Source: Nothopassalora personata (taxonomy: Eukaryota; Ascomycota; Dothideomycetes; Mycosphaerellales; Mycosphaerellaceae). From it: a stretch of DNA of 64,000 bases. The notes below the pieces were generated by a model that was given only the letters and a program-made list of their open reading frames with translations, searched no databases and was not told the origin of the DNA. Below, in pieces: positions 42,525 through 55,660 of this stretch (positions are counted from its first letter, which is position 1; the number at the start of each line of letters is the position of its first letter). The DNA lies in contig CM066287.1 of NCBI GenBank assembly GCA_033816765.1, positions 1,178,001 through 1,242,000 on the forward strand, in the 5' to 3' direction. Made by a program: the position numbers and the translations under genes.

Positions 42525-42893
42525 ATTAACGACTGATAGGTTGTGTTAACCTTAGGTTTAGAGGGGGTCCCTTAGGTCTAACTTACCCTAATTTCGTTTA
42601 GGTTTAATTAGACATTTAGGTAAGCTAGTAGGACCTAGTATAGCTATTAAGATATATACTACGTAGTTAAGTATTGTAAGCGTAGCATTAAGGAAACAAT
42701 TCAATTTATACCTCTCGAGTAGAGGGTATAGGGGATTAAGTCCGCTAATCCTCTTATTTATCTAGCTACTGCGCTACTCGTCACGTGACCTGATTTTACG
42801 GTCCCGGGACCGGCAAATACCCCTACTTACATAAGCACTGCTCTATACTACCACAACTCGGACAGGCCTACATAGGGTAGTTAGTAGACATTA
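42525..42893 (+). repeat. Solo LTR of the B family
   Basis: 369 bp starting ATTAACGACT and ending GTAGACATTA, with CTATT on both sides (42520-42524 and 42894-42898). The palindrome copy is at 42793-42818. The internal region was lost by LTR recombination. This TSD fixes the true ends of the B-family LTR two or three bases outside the inner TG and CA. Confidence 0.9.
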
Positions 42894-42898
42894 CTATT

Positions 42899-43062
42899 TA
42901 ATCTTACTATTTAGAATATAACCTTACCTAACCGCTACCTCGCTACTACTTTATACTACTCTCCCTCTTACTCCTACTCGACGAGAACAAATCTCGATCG
43001 AACGAAGGTTACCTAACTTATTAGTTAACTTAGTAAGATTATAGGTTTAACTAAACCTAATA
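42899..43062 (+). repeat. 3' LTR of element H, right part
   Basis: Continues from 42524 and matches the reverse complement of 539-700. It ends ACTAAACCTAATA with CA changed to TA. F's protease/gag region follows. Confidence 0.78.
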
Positions 43063-43067
43063 TATAG

Positions 43068-44355
43068 AACGTCGTGCTTCGTGTCTTAAGGCCTTCGCTT
43101 AAACCTTACGCGAGCCTTTCTATATCTATACCTATATTCGTTAACGTTCCTAGATCTTCTACGTCTCTAAGTAGAGAGTACGTATATACTACACTATATT
43201 ACGTAATTCGTTCGATACGAATATTCCTAACGGTATAAGGTATCCGGTACCTATTATTCGGCTTCCTATTAGCGGTCGTTCTATAATAGCGGTTACTAGA
43301 TTTTCGGTTGTCTCTATAAGTAGATATCCCTAGGCTATACCTCGTAGGGTGTTAAATGTTTTATCGAACTTAATAGGATATAGTATCCGTCGTCCGCTTA
43401 TCTTAGGTAGGAATTCTTCGTACCTTCTCTATAGGTATACGATTATATTATATAGTTTCTTAGGTGTATCGATCGTAAAGGTTAGTTATTTGTTATCGTT
43501 AGTGTCGCTCTCTTCTCCGTCGGAGGAATCTTCTTCGCTTAATTCTTCCGGATCCTAGTTCTCCTTAATAGTATCTAGCCCGGTAGTCTCTTAACTTTCT
43601 TCCTATAGTTCTAGTAACTACGATCCGTTCTATCCTAGGTCCTAGTTTTCTTTGTCTTCGTCGTTAAAGTAGGATTCGTCGATGTCTACTTCTTAAAGCG
43701 TAGCGTTTTGCCTATACGTCGCTCCTAGGGTTTCTCTTAGTTACTAAGGCTAATACTCTACGCCTATTTTTACGGCGTAGTAAACTTAATATAAGTCTTA
43801 ATAATAGAATCGCTAATAAAGGCTTCCGTAACTATTTCGAGATTCGGATTTAATCTCGTAGTCGACTCTTCGTACTATTATATTAAACTATCGTAGTTAG
43901 TTCTTTACATTAAATAGAATAACTACTATTTATTACTTATAGTATCCTCCTCGTCCTTATAAGGGGTCTAGGAGAGGCTCCTTACTTTCGTTACTAGCTC
44001 TCTTCTCTACTTTCTAAGTATAGTCGGTATCTCCCTAAGATCTAACGCTACTCTTAGATTTACTAGTTTGGGGTTATATTATATTAAACTGTTTACGGCG
44101 TACTATATTCTTACCGCGGTAGTCCTTTACTAGGTAGCTAGGTTTACTATATCTATAGTAGGTTCGTGTTTCTTTTCCTAAACTTAGGGGTCTTCTATTC
44201 CCCTTACTATTCCTAATCTTACGACTTTTCTCGGTAACGTCGAGCTCTATCGGCTAGAGTCCGTAGTGTAGTTTGTTCCTAGGCTTATTATAGTAGCTAT
44301 CGTAGAAGCCTCTATTTTAATTATCGTAGCCTAACGTATATCCGGCCTTTCTAGA
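43068..44355 (-). pseudogene. gag: Element F gag, left portion (RIP-mutated)
   Basis: Minus-strand gag-to-protease linker and zinc-knuckle part, alike to 5250-6560 but more diverged. Knuckle near 44090-44160; acidic linker near 43500-43560. It is cut at CTAGA (44351-44355), where E inserted, and continues at 51143. Confidence 0.8.
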
Positions 44356-44739
44356 TGTTATGTCTCGTTCTAGGGCTAGTCTTAAAAGAGAGATAAGTTA
44401 AGTCACGTAGCGGTATTCTTTAGAGAGGCTAAAGTAAGCTAAGCGAAGATGAATAATTAGAGTAAGAGTTGTATTCCAATCAGTAAGATAGTAACATGAG
44501 TTAAACGCATTAGAACCATAAGGGTTTTTTAGCGTTCCTAAATATAAAGAAGATTCGCGGCGTAGAGCCTATAGCTTAGTATAATCACCTTAATCAGTCC
44601 TACTAATTATACTGATTACACTAATCAGTCCGCGAAGTGATTAGTGTCACGTGCGTCTAGATGATTAGTATTACGTGTCTCTAAGTAATTAGTGTTACGT
44701 GTGTCTAGTCGGGGCTACCGTTTAGACTAAACCGTAACA
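44356..44739 (-). repeat. 3' LTR of element E
   Basis: 384 bp, TGTTATGTCTCG to ACCGTAACA on the plus strand, followed by CTATCCCCCTTC, the polypurine tract. Three 24-bp CACGTG-type tandem units lie near 44636-44709. Confidence 0.9.
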
Positions 44740-44825
44740 CTATCCCCCTTCTAGCCTAGCTTAGTCCCTTAAGCTTACTTATAACGAACGGTATCCTCTA
44801 TGTATTCGCGTATAGCTTCTTCCTT

Positions 44826-45390
44826 TTACGATGCCTATCTACTAACGTCCTTCTAGTACTATCCGTCGCCGCCGTCTCTACGAGTTCGTTAAATCCGCGG
44901 GAGAAGTTATAGTTAAGAAATGCTTAACGTGTGAAAAGCATAGTTGCGTATACAAAGTGCATATTCGTTCCGGGAAGTGTAGTAAGTGTCTTCGTCGCGG
45001 CTAAAGGTACGATATAGGAGTAACTTAGGCGGAGTTTAAGAGGTTAGTAGAGGAGAAGGCTCGTCTTCGTTAGAAAATCTAGGAGTCTTGGTCCGCTTAG
45101 GAGGAGGCGATGCGGGTTCATAAAAAGGCTCTCGAGGACCTAAAGATTGCTCGCGCGCGCGAGGAGCGCTTACGTTAGTAGATGGATCTAGTAGATCGTC
45201 GCGCCGAGGAAGCGATTTCCGTCGAGGAAAGGGAGATTGAGGAGCAGGAGATAGAAGAGGCTTCTTTACTTCCTTCGGATATCCCTTATAAGGGTCTAAC
45301 TCTTAACTTGTTACTAGGTACATAGGGTGCTATTAAGGGTCTCGGTAACGAGTTCTAGGAGGTGCCCGAACTACTTCCCGCGGGTTAACT
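44826..45390 (+). pseudogene. Antisense Zn2Cys6/coiled-coil gene of element E
   Basis: Plus-strand frame convergent with E's pol. The zinc cluster at about 44917-45015 reads C-L-T-C-x6-[Y]-x8-C-S-K-C-x6-[Y], that is CX2CX6CX8CX2CX6C with the third and sixth Cys as TAC, which RIP makes from TGC. Before it lies an E/V-I-V-K-K run, as in H and K. A coiled coil follows (about 45050-45250), then a Glu-rich stretch and a leucine-rich tail to about 45387. RIP stops occur at CAG and TGG positions. Probably a regulator, as in D. Confidence 0.75.
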
Positions 45391-45399
45391 GATAGGTCT

Positions 45400-48300
45400 T
45401 TATTTTTCTTATAGTATTCTCGGATCTTTTGTTAACAGTTTTGTAGGTTCTTTTCTAGTTCCCAGGTATTTTCTAATTCGTCGTATCCTTTCCATTTAAT
45501 AAGGTATCGCTAACCTTTCTTATCTAGGATTCTTTCGACTTTGAATTCGTTTTCTACTTCCGGTTCGAAATAGAAGCTCTCCTAGTAGGGTGTTTTAGCG
45601 TCTACGGGTTCTAACTTAGAAATGTAGAAGACTAGGTGGATTTTCGCGTTAGGTAGTAGCCGTAGACGGTAGTTAACTAGTCCTATGACTTTATTAATAA
45701 AAAATGGTCCGACCTTAACGTGATCTAGTTTCTTAGTCTATCTTCTTATTCTTAAGTTTTTTATAAAGAGATAGACCTTATCCCCCTCTTTTAGTAGAGG
45801 TGCCATTTTTCTTGTGTCCTACCGTTATTAAGACAGTTTTTATTATGCATCTTCGATCGCCTTACGTGTTTCTTTATACACTTCCTTAAGAGTATCCGTC
45901 GTTACGATTGCTCTTTCGGCTTATAGGTAGGATCTAGGTGTTCCGAATAGGTTAGGATCTTTACTAAAGTTCACATAAAATAGTGTCGTTAAAGTTGTCT
46001 CCGATTTGTAGTTATTTAGTGCGATCTACGCCATTAGCAGTAATGAAACCTAGTTATCGTACGCGTAGTTAATGTAGTGTCGTAGGTATTGTTCTAGCGT
46101 TTAGTTTATCCTTTCAGTTTATCCGTCTATCTCCGGATAATATGCTATTAATAGCTTATGTTTAATTCCGATCGTTCCTATAAGCGTTTTCTAGTAGTTC
46201 GATATAAATAGCTTATCTCTATCCGTTATAAATGCTTAAGGGAATCCGTAGTACTAGATAAGTCTATCTAGTACGAGGTATCTAAGCTACTCTACATTAT
46301 ATGTCTCTAATGTAGGAATGAAGTGTCCGTATTTCGTAAGTCTATTAACTATAACTAGTATTATGTCGTATAGTTGTTTCGTAACTTAGTCTCTTAACGG
46401 CGGGAGCTTCGTAATAAAGTCTATTGTAACTTCGTCCTATAGTTTCGTCTATAGTGTCCTAAACTGTAGGTGACCGTATTTAGTATGTCTCGCAGCCTTG
46501 TTTCGTTAGTAGTGTACGCATCGTTTAATGTAGCGTAATACCTTAAGTCTTATCTATAGGAATGAGAAACTGCGTTATATTAGGTCTATCGTCTTTAAAG
46601 TTCTAGGGTGTCTATAAGTTAGTCCGTCGTAATGTTATCGTATACATTCTTCTTCTCGATCCTTTAGTACCTAATATTTTCCTTACGATATAGGGAATTG
46701 TTCGTCCTTATCGCCTAATATCTATACGATGTTATTAAATTCTCTTATGTTAGCGCTAAGACTTCCGTCGGGGTTCGTCCTTAGTACTTTATGCTACACT
46801 AGTTCTTTTCCTTCTATATAGTCGCTTCTTCGGCTTAGCGCGTCGGCGCGGCTATTCTCTCGTCCTAGAGTATATTTAATTTCGAACTTATACTGTCCTA
46901 GCAGCTCCGACTAGCGGGCTTACCTTCGGGTAAGTTCTTTCGTTGTCGTGAAGTATGTAAGATTCTTATAGTTAGAAAGAATCGTTAACTTCGGTAGGCC
47001 CTCGACATATACTCTCTAATGTTGTATAGTAGTAACAATGGCTAGAAGCTCTTTATTATAGATGTCGTAGTTCTATTCCGCTATAGTCATTTTCCGGGAG
47101 TAATAGGCTACTAGGTGTCTTTACCTATCGTGTGTCTATGTTAGATACGCGCCTATTGCTATATTAGACGCATCGGTCTCGATATAGACTTCCTTACTAC
47201 TATCGAATAGTCGAAGCGTAGGGGCTAAAGCGTATTATTCCTTAAGTTTCTCGAACGCTTTAATCTATTCCTTTCCCTATTTCTAGGTAACGTCTTTTCT
47301 CGTAAGCATCGTTATTAGTACTACTGTCTTTACGTAGTCCTTAATGAATTTCCGGTTATAGTTCGCTAATCTAAGGAATGATTATACGTCTTTAACTGTC
47401 TTTAGTTCTAGCTATTCTCTAACTGACTGTGTTTTCGCTAGGTCAATCGTTATTCCTATAGTACTAATAATAAAGCCTAAGAATTTAACTTCTTTCTTAT
47501 AGAATTCGCATTTCTCTAGTGCCGTCTTGAATCCTAAACGCGTAAGTCGTTCTAATACGTCCTAGACTTGCTTTACGTGATTCTAAAGGGATCCTTTCGT
47601 ATAGACTAGTATATCGTCTATGTAAGCGATAACGCATACGTCGAGTAGGTCTCTAAGTGTTTCGTTAATAAGGTCCTAATAGGATGCGGGTGCGTTAGTT
47701 AGTCCTATTAGTATAACTAAGAATTCGTAAAGTCCGTATCTTATTCTAAAAGCGGTTTTCTATTCTTCTCCTTCTACTATCCGTATAGCGTAGAAGGCAT
47801 CTCGTAGGTTAATCTTCGTGTACTAGTCTAATCCGGTTAATCTGTCTTATGCTTCTTCTATGTTAGGTAGCGGGTATCGGTTCTTAATCGTAATCTCGTT
47901 TAACTTCCTATAGTCTTATACGAGTCGTAACTTCCCGTTTGCTTTTAGAACGAACATATATAGAGTTCCTACACTTAAGGTGGATCTTCTTATCTATCCT
48001 TTAGCTAGCTTCTCCTTTAGCTATTCTCGTAGGGTCTATAGCTCTTTCTTAGACATTTAATATAGGGGTCCCTATAGAGGCTCTTTCCCTAGCTAAATGT
48101 TTATCTTATGATCCTATAGTTAGTGCTTAGGTAAGGCATCCTTACCTCTCTCCTCTTTAAAGAGTCGCGACTACTTGCGATACTCCTTAGGAATACTTAA
48201 CTCTAAGATGTTAGTATTCTTCGATAGTGCGTTACTTCTATTACTTCTAGTAACTTCGTAACCCGGCGGCCCTACGCTAGTGTCTATCCCGGTCGAAGGT

Positions 48301-48850
48301 AGTTCTTCTATCCTTCTATTTAGCGTAAGCTCGAATGCGTTAAGCTATTTCTTTACCTTATCTACTATCGTCCGCTGTCGATACGTAGGCTAAATGTCGA
48401 TAACGCAGTCGCATTTCCTAAATGTAAGTACTCCTTTTCTCTAGTCGATTACTAGATTGTGCTTTCTTAACTAAGGCTTACCTAATACTATATTATAACT
48501 AGCTATATTAGTAACATCTAAGGTAATATTCTCGTAGTGCTATGAGATAGCTAGTAGCAATAGTGTCGTCTCCCATTCTACGCTAGGTAACGATAATCCG
48601 TTTACCGCGATTAACTCGTAACCCCATTTCTTCTTTAGGGTAGCTAACCCGTTCCTTCTTATAAAAGACTCGGAGATAAAATTCCCCGCTACTCCTAAGT
48701 CGATTATAACACTAGTCTTGTGCCCGTTAACGATTACTTATGTCTAGAAAACTGTGTTTAATGTCGATGCGTAAGCCTAAGTATTATATAACTCCCTCTA
48801 GTCGCTTATTCCTAGGGAGCTAATCCTTTTCCCGGATAGTATATAGTTCG
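45400..48850 (-). pseudogene. pol: Element E pol (protease to chromodomain, RIP-mutated)
   Basis: Minus-strand pol colinear with C (36000-39385) and A (1790-5200). Chromodomain 45430-45560, integrase 45900-46650, RNase H 46850-47230, RT 47350-48080 with its Y-I-D-D box near 47610, protease 48480-48760. Many RIP stops. Confidence 0.9.
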
Positions 48851-50753
48851 CTATACTTCGTGCCTAGAGGCTTCGGCTAGAACCTATAGCCCTTTACCCT
48901 ATATCTACACTTGTAGTCTATTACGTTCCTAGATCTTCTACGATTCTAAGTAGAGAGCCCGTACGTGCTGTACTACTATTCGTAGTTCGTTTAAGACGAA
49001 AGTTCCTATCGGTATTAGGTATCCGGTACCTGTTATTCGGCTTCTATACCCCTTATTATGTCGAGTGTCTTGTCGAATTCGTTAGGGTTTAGGTATCGTT
49101 TCCCTAAGAACTTTAGTAGGAATTCCTCGTGCCTTCGTTAGAGGTAGATAATTAACTTATAGAGTTTCCTTAGCGCATCTACCGTGAATGTGTATACTTC
49201 GTTTTCGTCGTCGGTATCGCTCTCTTCTTCTTCGGATAAGTCTTCGCTTAACTCCTCCGGTACGTAATCTTCCTCGATAGTATCTAGTTCGTTTATTTAT
49301 TATTCTAGTGCTAGTAACTAGCGTCCGTTCTATTCTAGATCCTAGTTTTCTTTATTGTCGTTATCGAAGTAAGATTCGTCTATGTTTACTACTTAGAGCT
49401 TGTTTTATCCGTACTAAGCTCCTAGGGTTCCTACTAGTTGTCGTAGCTAGTACCCTACGCCTAACTTAGCGTCGTAGTAGGTTTAACATGAGTCCTAGTA
49501 ACAGAATCGCTAATGAAGGCTTCCGTAACCGTGTCGAGATTCTTTCTTAACTTTATAGTTAACTCCTCGTACTATTATACTAAACAGTCTAATAGTCTTT
49601 AGCTATTAGTTATTCGGTAGTAGTGTATGTTATTAAACATAGTATCCTCCTCGTCCTTATAAGGGGTCTAGGAGAGGCGTCGTAACCCGGTTGCTATCCT
49701 TCTCCTCTACTCTCTAGGTATAGTTAAATTATCGGGGTCTAACACTACTCCTAGATTTGCCTACCTTTAGTTACATTATATTGAATTGCTCGCGGCGTAC
49801 TATATTCTTACCGCGGCAATCCCGTGCTATGTAACCTTCCTTACTATAGGCATAGCACGTAAGTTTTCCTTTTCCTTTAAAGGGCTTTCCGTAGCCCTTA
49901 CTCTTGTCGATCCTCCGTCCTCGTTAGGTAACGTCTAGTTCTATTAGCTGTAGTCTATAGTAGGGCTAGCTTTATCGTAAGAATTCTCCCTTCGTAATGT
50001 ATCCTCCTAAGGGTCTACGATCCGGAGCGTATCCTACTATACCTCCCACTTTAGAGTCGTATTTCCTTTCCTAGTGTCGTTCCTAGAGCTAGTTATCGAC
50101 ATTAATCGACGCCTTTATTAGCTCTTCGAGGTTAGTGATCTGTCCCCCGTGTCTTATTAACTCGTCCTTAACGGAGTCTTTAAGTCTACGTCGGAACATA
50201 GTCATTAACGCCGTCTAGTCCTATCTAGTGATTTGTCCGTATTCTTCGAATTTGGCGGCATACTCTAAAGTAGACGTCTTCTACTTTAGGTGTTAAATAA
50301 TTCGTATAGCCTATTAGACTTCGTTCGAGGTTCTAAAGATTGACTTTATCTTATCTTTAAAGAGGGTGTAGCTCCTAAACATTCCGGTGGGGTCTAATCG
50401 TCCTATACCTTTAAGGTATTCCTTAAGGTAAGGTTTGATCTAGTTCTGCGCACTTCTACGAAGGTACGTAATAGCGAAGATAGTTCTCTTATTAGCATCG
50501 ACTAGGTTAAACATAAGATACATATCTATCTAATTAATCTAGTCGTCGAACTTAGCCCTGTCTCTATAGAAGAGGTCTAGCTTAGTAGCCTTAACGTCGT
50601 TCTTTCTTAGAGTAGGCTCGTTATCGTCATTAGATTTATCGTCCTTCGTAGTGGTCTCTTGTGGTAGCGCACGGCAGATGCTTCCTACTTCGCTAGGGGC
50701 GGGTGTTCCCCTACTAGCTGCTTAAGTAGCGCTCATCCTAAGGGCGTTTAAAG
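48850..50753 (-). pseudogene. gag: Element E gag (RIP-mutated)
   Basis: Minus-strand gag beginning about 18 nt from the 5' LTR (ATGAGCGCTACT in element sense, around 50722-50735). Zinc knuckle at about 49800-49865. An acidic linker at 49200-49290 leads to protease. Confidence 0.85.
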
Positions 50754-51137
50754 TGTTATGTCTCGTTCTAGGGCTAGTCTTAAAAGAGAGATAAGTTAAG
50801 TTACGTAGCGGTATTCTTTAGAGAGGCTAAAGTAAGCTAAGCGAAGATAAATGATTAGAGTAAGAGTTATATTCCAATTAGTAAGATAGTAACATGAGTT
50901 GAACGCATTAGAACTATAAGGGTTTTTTAGCGTTCCTAAATACAAAGGAGATTCGCGGCGTAGAGCCTATAGCTTAGTATAATCACCTTAATCAGTCCTA
51001 CTAATTATACTAATTACACTAATCAGTCCGTAAAGTGATTAGTGTCACGTGCGTCTAGATAATTAGTATCACGTGTCTCTAAGTAATTAGTGTTACGTAT
51101 GTCTAGTCGGGGCTGCCGTTTGGACTAAACCGTAACA
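50754..51137 (-). repeat. 5' LTR of element E
   Basis: 384 bp, partner of 44356-44739. TTGAACGC at 50899-50906 (element sense GCGTTCAA) is the unmutated self-primer; the site next to the LTR (50744-50751) is its complement with one RIP change. Confidence 0.9.
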
Positions 51138-51142
51138 CTAGA

Positions 51143-51830
51143 TACCTTAGAGTCGTATCGTCGCTCTAGAGCTCTCTCGTAGAGCTTGTCGTTAAGATCG
51201 ATCGTAACCTAGACTAAGGTATCTAAGTTATCGATCTTCCGACCGTCCCTTATTAACTCGTCCTTAACTTACTCCTTTAGTTCTCTTCGGTATATAACTT
51301 AAAGTGCTTCTTCGTCCTAATCGGTAAGTTATACGTATTCTCGGAATTTAGTAGCGTATTCGGCGGTAGATGTCTTCTATATTAAGTACTAGATAACGCG
51401 AACGGCGGTAGTAACCTCGTTAGAGATTCTAAAGACGCTCTTTATAGTATACTTAAGATAGTTATAAGATTTAAAGACTCCGTTAGTATTGTCTTCCCCG
51501 TTACTATCTAGGTATGTCCTAAGGAATAGTTTAACCTAATACTATACTCGTCCTCGAAGGAAGGTAGTAGTAAAGATAGGCTTAAGGTTCTCTTCTACGG
51601 CGTTAAATAAGAAGTATATGTCTATTTAAGTAACCTAAGTGTCGAACTTGTCTCGCTCGCTATAGTAGAACTCTAGCTTACTAACCTTAAGATTCTCGTT
51701 ACCTATATAAGTAGCTAGGGCTTCGATAGTATTATTAGAGGTCTAAGGTCGTCGAGCTCTACTTACTTTACTAGGGGCGGGTGTTCCCCGTTTACTCTAT
51801 CGGTCTCCTATCGTAGAGGGCGTTTAAAGC
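51143..51830 (-). pseudogene. gag: Element F gag, N-terminal portion (RIP-mutated)
   Basis: Continues 43068-44355 across the E insertion. It is a diverged relative of the E gag, sharing the arrangement of the capsid region and the leader GAGGGCGTTTAAAGC next to the LTR. Confidence 0.8.
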
Positions 51831-52193
51831 TATTAGGTTTAGTATAACCTAATAATATTATAAGTTAAGAAGATAAGCTTAATCGGGTTTGTTCTCGGGC
51901 CGATAAGACGTCGAGGGAGAGTAATAAAGCAGTAGTTGTCTTAGTCTTATAAAGACTTAAGAAACAATATAGTAGAGGTTAGGTTATAGTATATTCTAAA
52001 TAGTAATATTAAATAGTAAGTTAAACGCTTCGAAACTATAGGGAATTCTTAGCGTTCCTAAATACAAAGAAGATAGCATTACTATACTTATAGATTACTA
52101 AGTCGCTAGTAAGCGAGTAATCGCGTGTAGCGCACGTAACTATCCGCGTCTAATAGTCGGCTATAGTTACATAGTCTAGACCGAACCGTAACA
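51831..52193 (-). repeat. 5' LTR of element F
   Basis: 363 bp, TATTAGGTTTAG to GAACCGTAACA. Partner of 539-1000. The TSD TAGAT follows at 52194-52198. Confidence 0.9.
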
Positions 52194-52198
52194 TAGAT

Positions 52199-55100
52199 AT
52201 AATACTAATCTCTATAGAACTCCTATATAAGAAACATAGAGTTTACCTAAATAGACTATCTAAAATGCTATTCTAGAAGGACAGGCCTATAGGCTATATT
52301 AAGATAATAAAGAATATTATTGTCTTTAGGAACCTTAGGTTTAAGAGGGGCTCTAGGAAGAATAAAGATAGATTAGTATTAAAAGGACTTGCTACTCTTA
52401 TATTTACTAAGCTAAGAACTAACATAGTTAGATAGCATTAAAGGCTTAGGCATATTAGAAGTATACTACTTAATACTATAAAAGAAGTAGTTAAGGGCCT
52501 AGAAGATATTAATACTATAGAGTTAGGACATTATAAGACTTATAAGCTTATAAGATTATAAAGGGTTGTTTTAAGAATCCTTAGGAGACCTATACTAGAG
52601 GCATTAGATAAAATCTATACTAACCTAGTTAGTCTAATTACTCTAGTCTCTTATAATAGTTACGGATATTGCCTTATGCTTATATACGCTAAAACTAGGA
52701 TAAGATAGTACTTACTACTTTTAAAGAAGAGTAATACTCTAGCATTAATTAAAACTTAGCTTGTAATAATACAGAACTACTATAAGAAGACACCTAAGAT
52801 CTAGTTCTTAGATAGTAGAGGGGAGTTCAATAATATTAAACTTAGAATATATACCCAATATAAAGGGGTTAGATAGGACTTTATATTACTATATACTCCT
52901 AAGTAAAATAGAATTACTAAAGCTTCTAATAAAGTTATTATTAATAAGGCTAGAGCTATACTTATAGACTCTAGCTTACTATATAACCTCTAGCCCCTAG
53001 CTATAGATTTTGTATACTATATTACGAACCGCCTCTTTAACTTAATAATAAAGAATATGCTATAGAAGGACTTTAAAAAGGACCTAGGCATTAATATTAA
53101 AGAAGTAGACTTAGGGAATGTACGAAGGTTTAGATATAAAGCATATAAACATAACGACAATTATACTAAGTCTAAGAAGTTCTCTGTAAGAGCGGACATA
53201 TAGTAGCATATAGGGTTCTAGGGTAGTTTATTAACTAACTACCTACTATAGAAGCTATAGTAGGAGAAGGGTAAATAGGTCTATAAGATAGCCTATACCC
53301 CCTAAATAACTTTTAATAAAGATTTCCTATAGAATATACAATACTAAATCCCTATAGGCAAGTAGGTCGCTTAGGGGGAGTAGATAGGACAGACTATTAA
53401 GAGCTCCTAGCTTACTACTAGTAATAAGAATGCTATCCTAGATAATAAGATTACCTTCCTAAGATATCCCTAGGATAACCCTAAGGACCCTTACTATAAA
53501 CATAAGGGCATTTATATACCTTATAAAGCGCTATACGCGCTAGAAGCGAGTTACTAACCCTATAAACCTTTAGGGGGAGCTATATAGCTAGAGGGGGAGA
53601 TATAGTAGTATAGTAACTAACCTAAAACATAAAGGGCTTTGTAACAAGACTCCCCTAACTAAGGTTAGTCTTAGGGGGAGTACATAATAGAAGTTTTATA
53701 TCTACTATTTAGAGACATATCCCCCTAGCTCTAGGAACAATCTCCTATAGAGTATACCTAGCTCTAGGAACAATCTCCTATAGAGTATACCTAGCTCTAG
53801 GAACAATCTCCTATAGAGTATAAGCCTTATACCTCTTAATCTAAAGAGCTATAATATAAAGAAGCAGCTCCTACTACCTAAGAAGACATAGCCCTAGCTA
53901 TATAAGAAGACCCTAATTAGGCTATAATACTATTCTACCCTACTAAATATATTAGTAAGAGGAAGAGAGATAGGACTTATAAGCCTATAAAGACTAAATA
54001 AGCTAAGGTCTATCCTAAGCTAATAAGGAGAAGTTTAAGACAGAATAGATCTAATTATAATTATAGCAAACTTAAGAAAGTATTCGCTATATTAGCTATA
54101 GATAATATAAAGAAGGAGAAGCTTATAGATCCTACTACCCTAACTAAAGCATTAAATAGACCTAATAGAGCTAAATAGATTAGGGCAATTAGAAAGGAAT
54201 TTAACTCCTTAGAAGACATAGAATATATTATATAGATCCTATTATAGAAAGTCGCTAAGGGTAGGAAACTACTTATAGGAAAATAGGTTCTATACTATAA
54301 GTATCTTCCTAATAGGTCTATTAAGAAGCGTAGAGCTAGATAGGTAGCTAAGGGATTTACCTAAAAGTAAGGTATAGACTATATTAAGACCTTTACTCTA
54401 ACCCTAAGGCTACTAACAAGTAGAATTCTCCTAGCTCTATACATAGTTCTTAGCTAGAAGAGGAGACAGATTAATGTTAAAACAGCATTTATAAATCCTA
54501 ATATTAATAGACCTTTATATATTAAACTACTAGAAGGCGTAGAACTTATTAAGAAAGATCTATCTAATAAAGTCCTAGAAATTAAGAAGGGACTATATAG
54601 ACTAAAATAAGCTACAAACCTCTAGTACTATAATACTAAGGAAGCTCTAGAAGAATTAGACCTAAAGAGACTTAATTCTAATATATATCTCTTTTAGGGG
54701 GAGAATCTTTTAGTTCTCCTATATATAGATAACTTTTAGATCTTTAGTAATAGTAATTAGAAGATTAACAAGTTTATTACTAGACTAAAGAATAAGTACT
54801 CTATTAAAACTGTTAATACTAACCTCTTCCTAGGTATATAACTAAAGAGTAAGAAGAATAGAGATCTCTATATCTCCTAAAAGCACTATACTTTAGAGAA
54901 ACTTTAAAAACATAGCCTAGACTTAGCTAAAAGTGTTAAGTATCTCCTTAACCGCCTATATAAAGCTTATAAAGAGCAATACAATATATAGGATTACAAT
55001 CTATTTAACATATTAATTAGGAAACTCTAGTACCTAGCTAACTAGACGAGGCTAGACATCTCCTATATAATAAATCACTTAGCTAAATTCTTAGCTAATC

Positions 55101-55660
55101 CTTTAGTAGAGCATATTACTATAGCAAAGCATATTTAGAGATATATTACTAGAACAATTAACAAATGCCTAATCTTTAGAAAGATATAATTCCTAAAGCT
55201 AGAGATCTATATAGACTCTAATTTCTCTAGAGATCTAATAGGTAGATTAACCTTAGGACTCCTAGTTAAAATAGCTAGAGGTCCTATAATCTAGAAGTCT
55301 AACCTATAGAAAGAGATAGTGCTATTAAGTACTAAAGTAGAGTATATAGCCTTAACTAAATACTATAGGGAAGTAATATAGTTAAGAAATCTACTCTATA
55401 AACCCTAGAAAATAACTAACTATAAGGCTTAAGCCTTTAAGATCTTTATAGACAACTATTCTACTATTAAGCTAGTTAGAGATTATACTAACTATAAAAG
55501 AACTAAATATATTAGACTTAGGAAATACTTTTATAGATAGGTTTATAAAGAAGGCTTAATTATAGTTAAGTACATCCCTACTATATAGCAGCTTATAGAT
55601 TAGCTTATAAAACTAAAGTTACTAAACTATATCCTCTAAGGGAGGTTTCTAGGAGCTAAC
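52199..55660 (+). pseudogene. pol: Ty1/Copia polyprotein remnant: integrase, RT, RNase H (heavily RIP-mutated)
   Basis: Plus-strand frame with very high TpA. Pre-integrase block (R-L-R-H-I near 52440). Integrase core at about 52640-53030 (G-E-F-N-N, then Y-T-P-K-x-N). A spacer holds a 33-bp triplication. RT at about 54270-54900 (K-G-F-T, V-K-T-A-F-I-N, then L-L-Y-I-D-N where D-D is expected). RNase H at about 55330-55600 (V-E-Y-I-A-L-T, D-N-Y-S-T-I-K-L-V-R-D, K-R-T-K-Y-I). Integrase before RT identifies Copia. The left part is at 1-538. I could not define the 3' LTR with confidence. Confidence 0.88.
53726..53822. repeat. 33-bp tandem triplication in Copia spacer
   Basis: Three units start at 53726, 53759 and 53792, each TAGCTCTAGGAACAATCTCC and onward; the third is two bases short. 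The unit is 11 codons, so the reading frame is kept. Confidence 0.9.

Larger units (their letters stand above)
44356..51137 (-). mobile_element. Element E: complete RIP-mutated chromovirus nested in F gag
   Basis: 6,782 bp, two 384-bp LTRs, TSD CTAGA at 44351-44355 and 51138-51142. The order in element sense is 5' LTR (right), self-primer site, gag, protease, RT, RNase H, integrase, chromodomain, then the antisense zinc-cluster gene and 3' LTR (left). All frames are closed by RIP. It is the best full-length template here for the chromovirus family. Confidence 0.92.
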
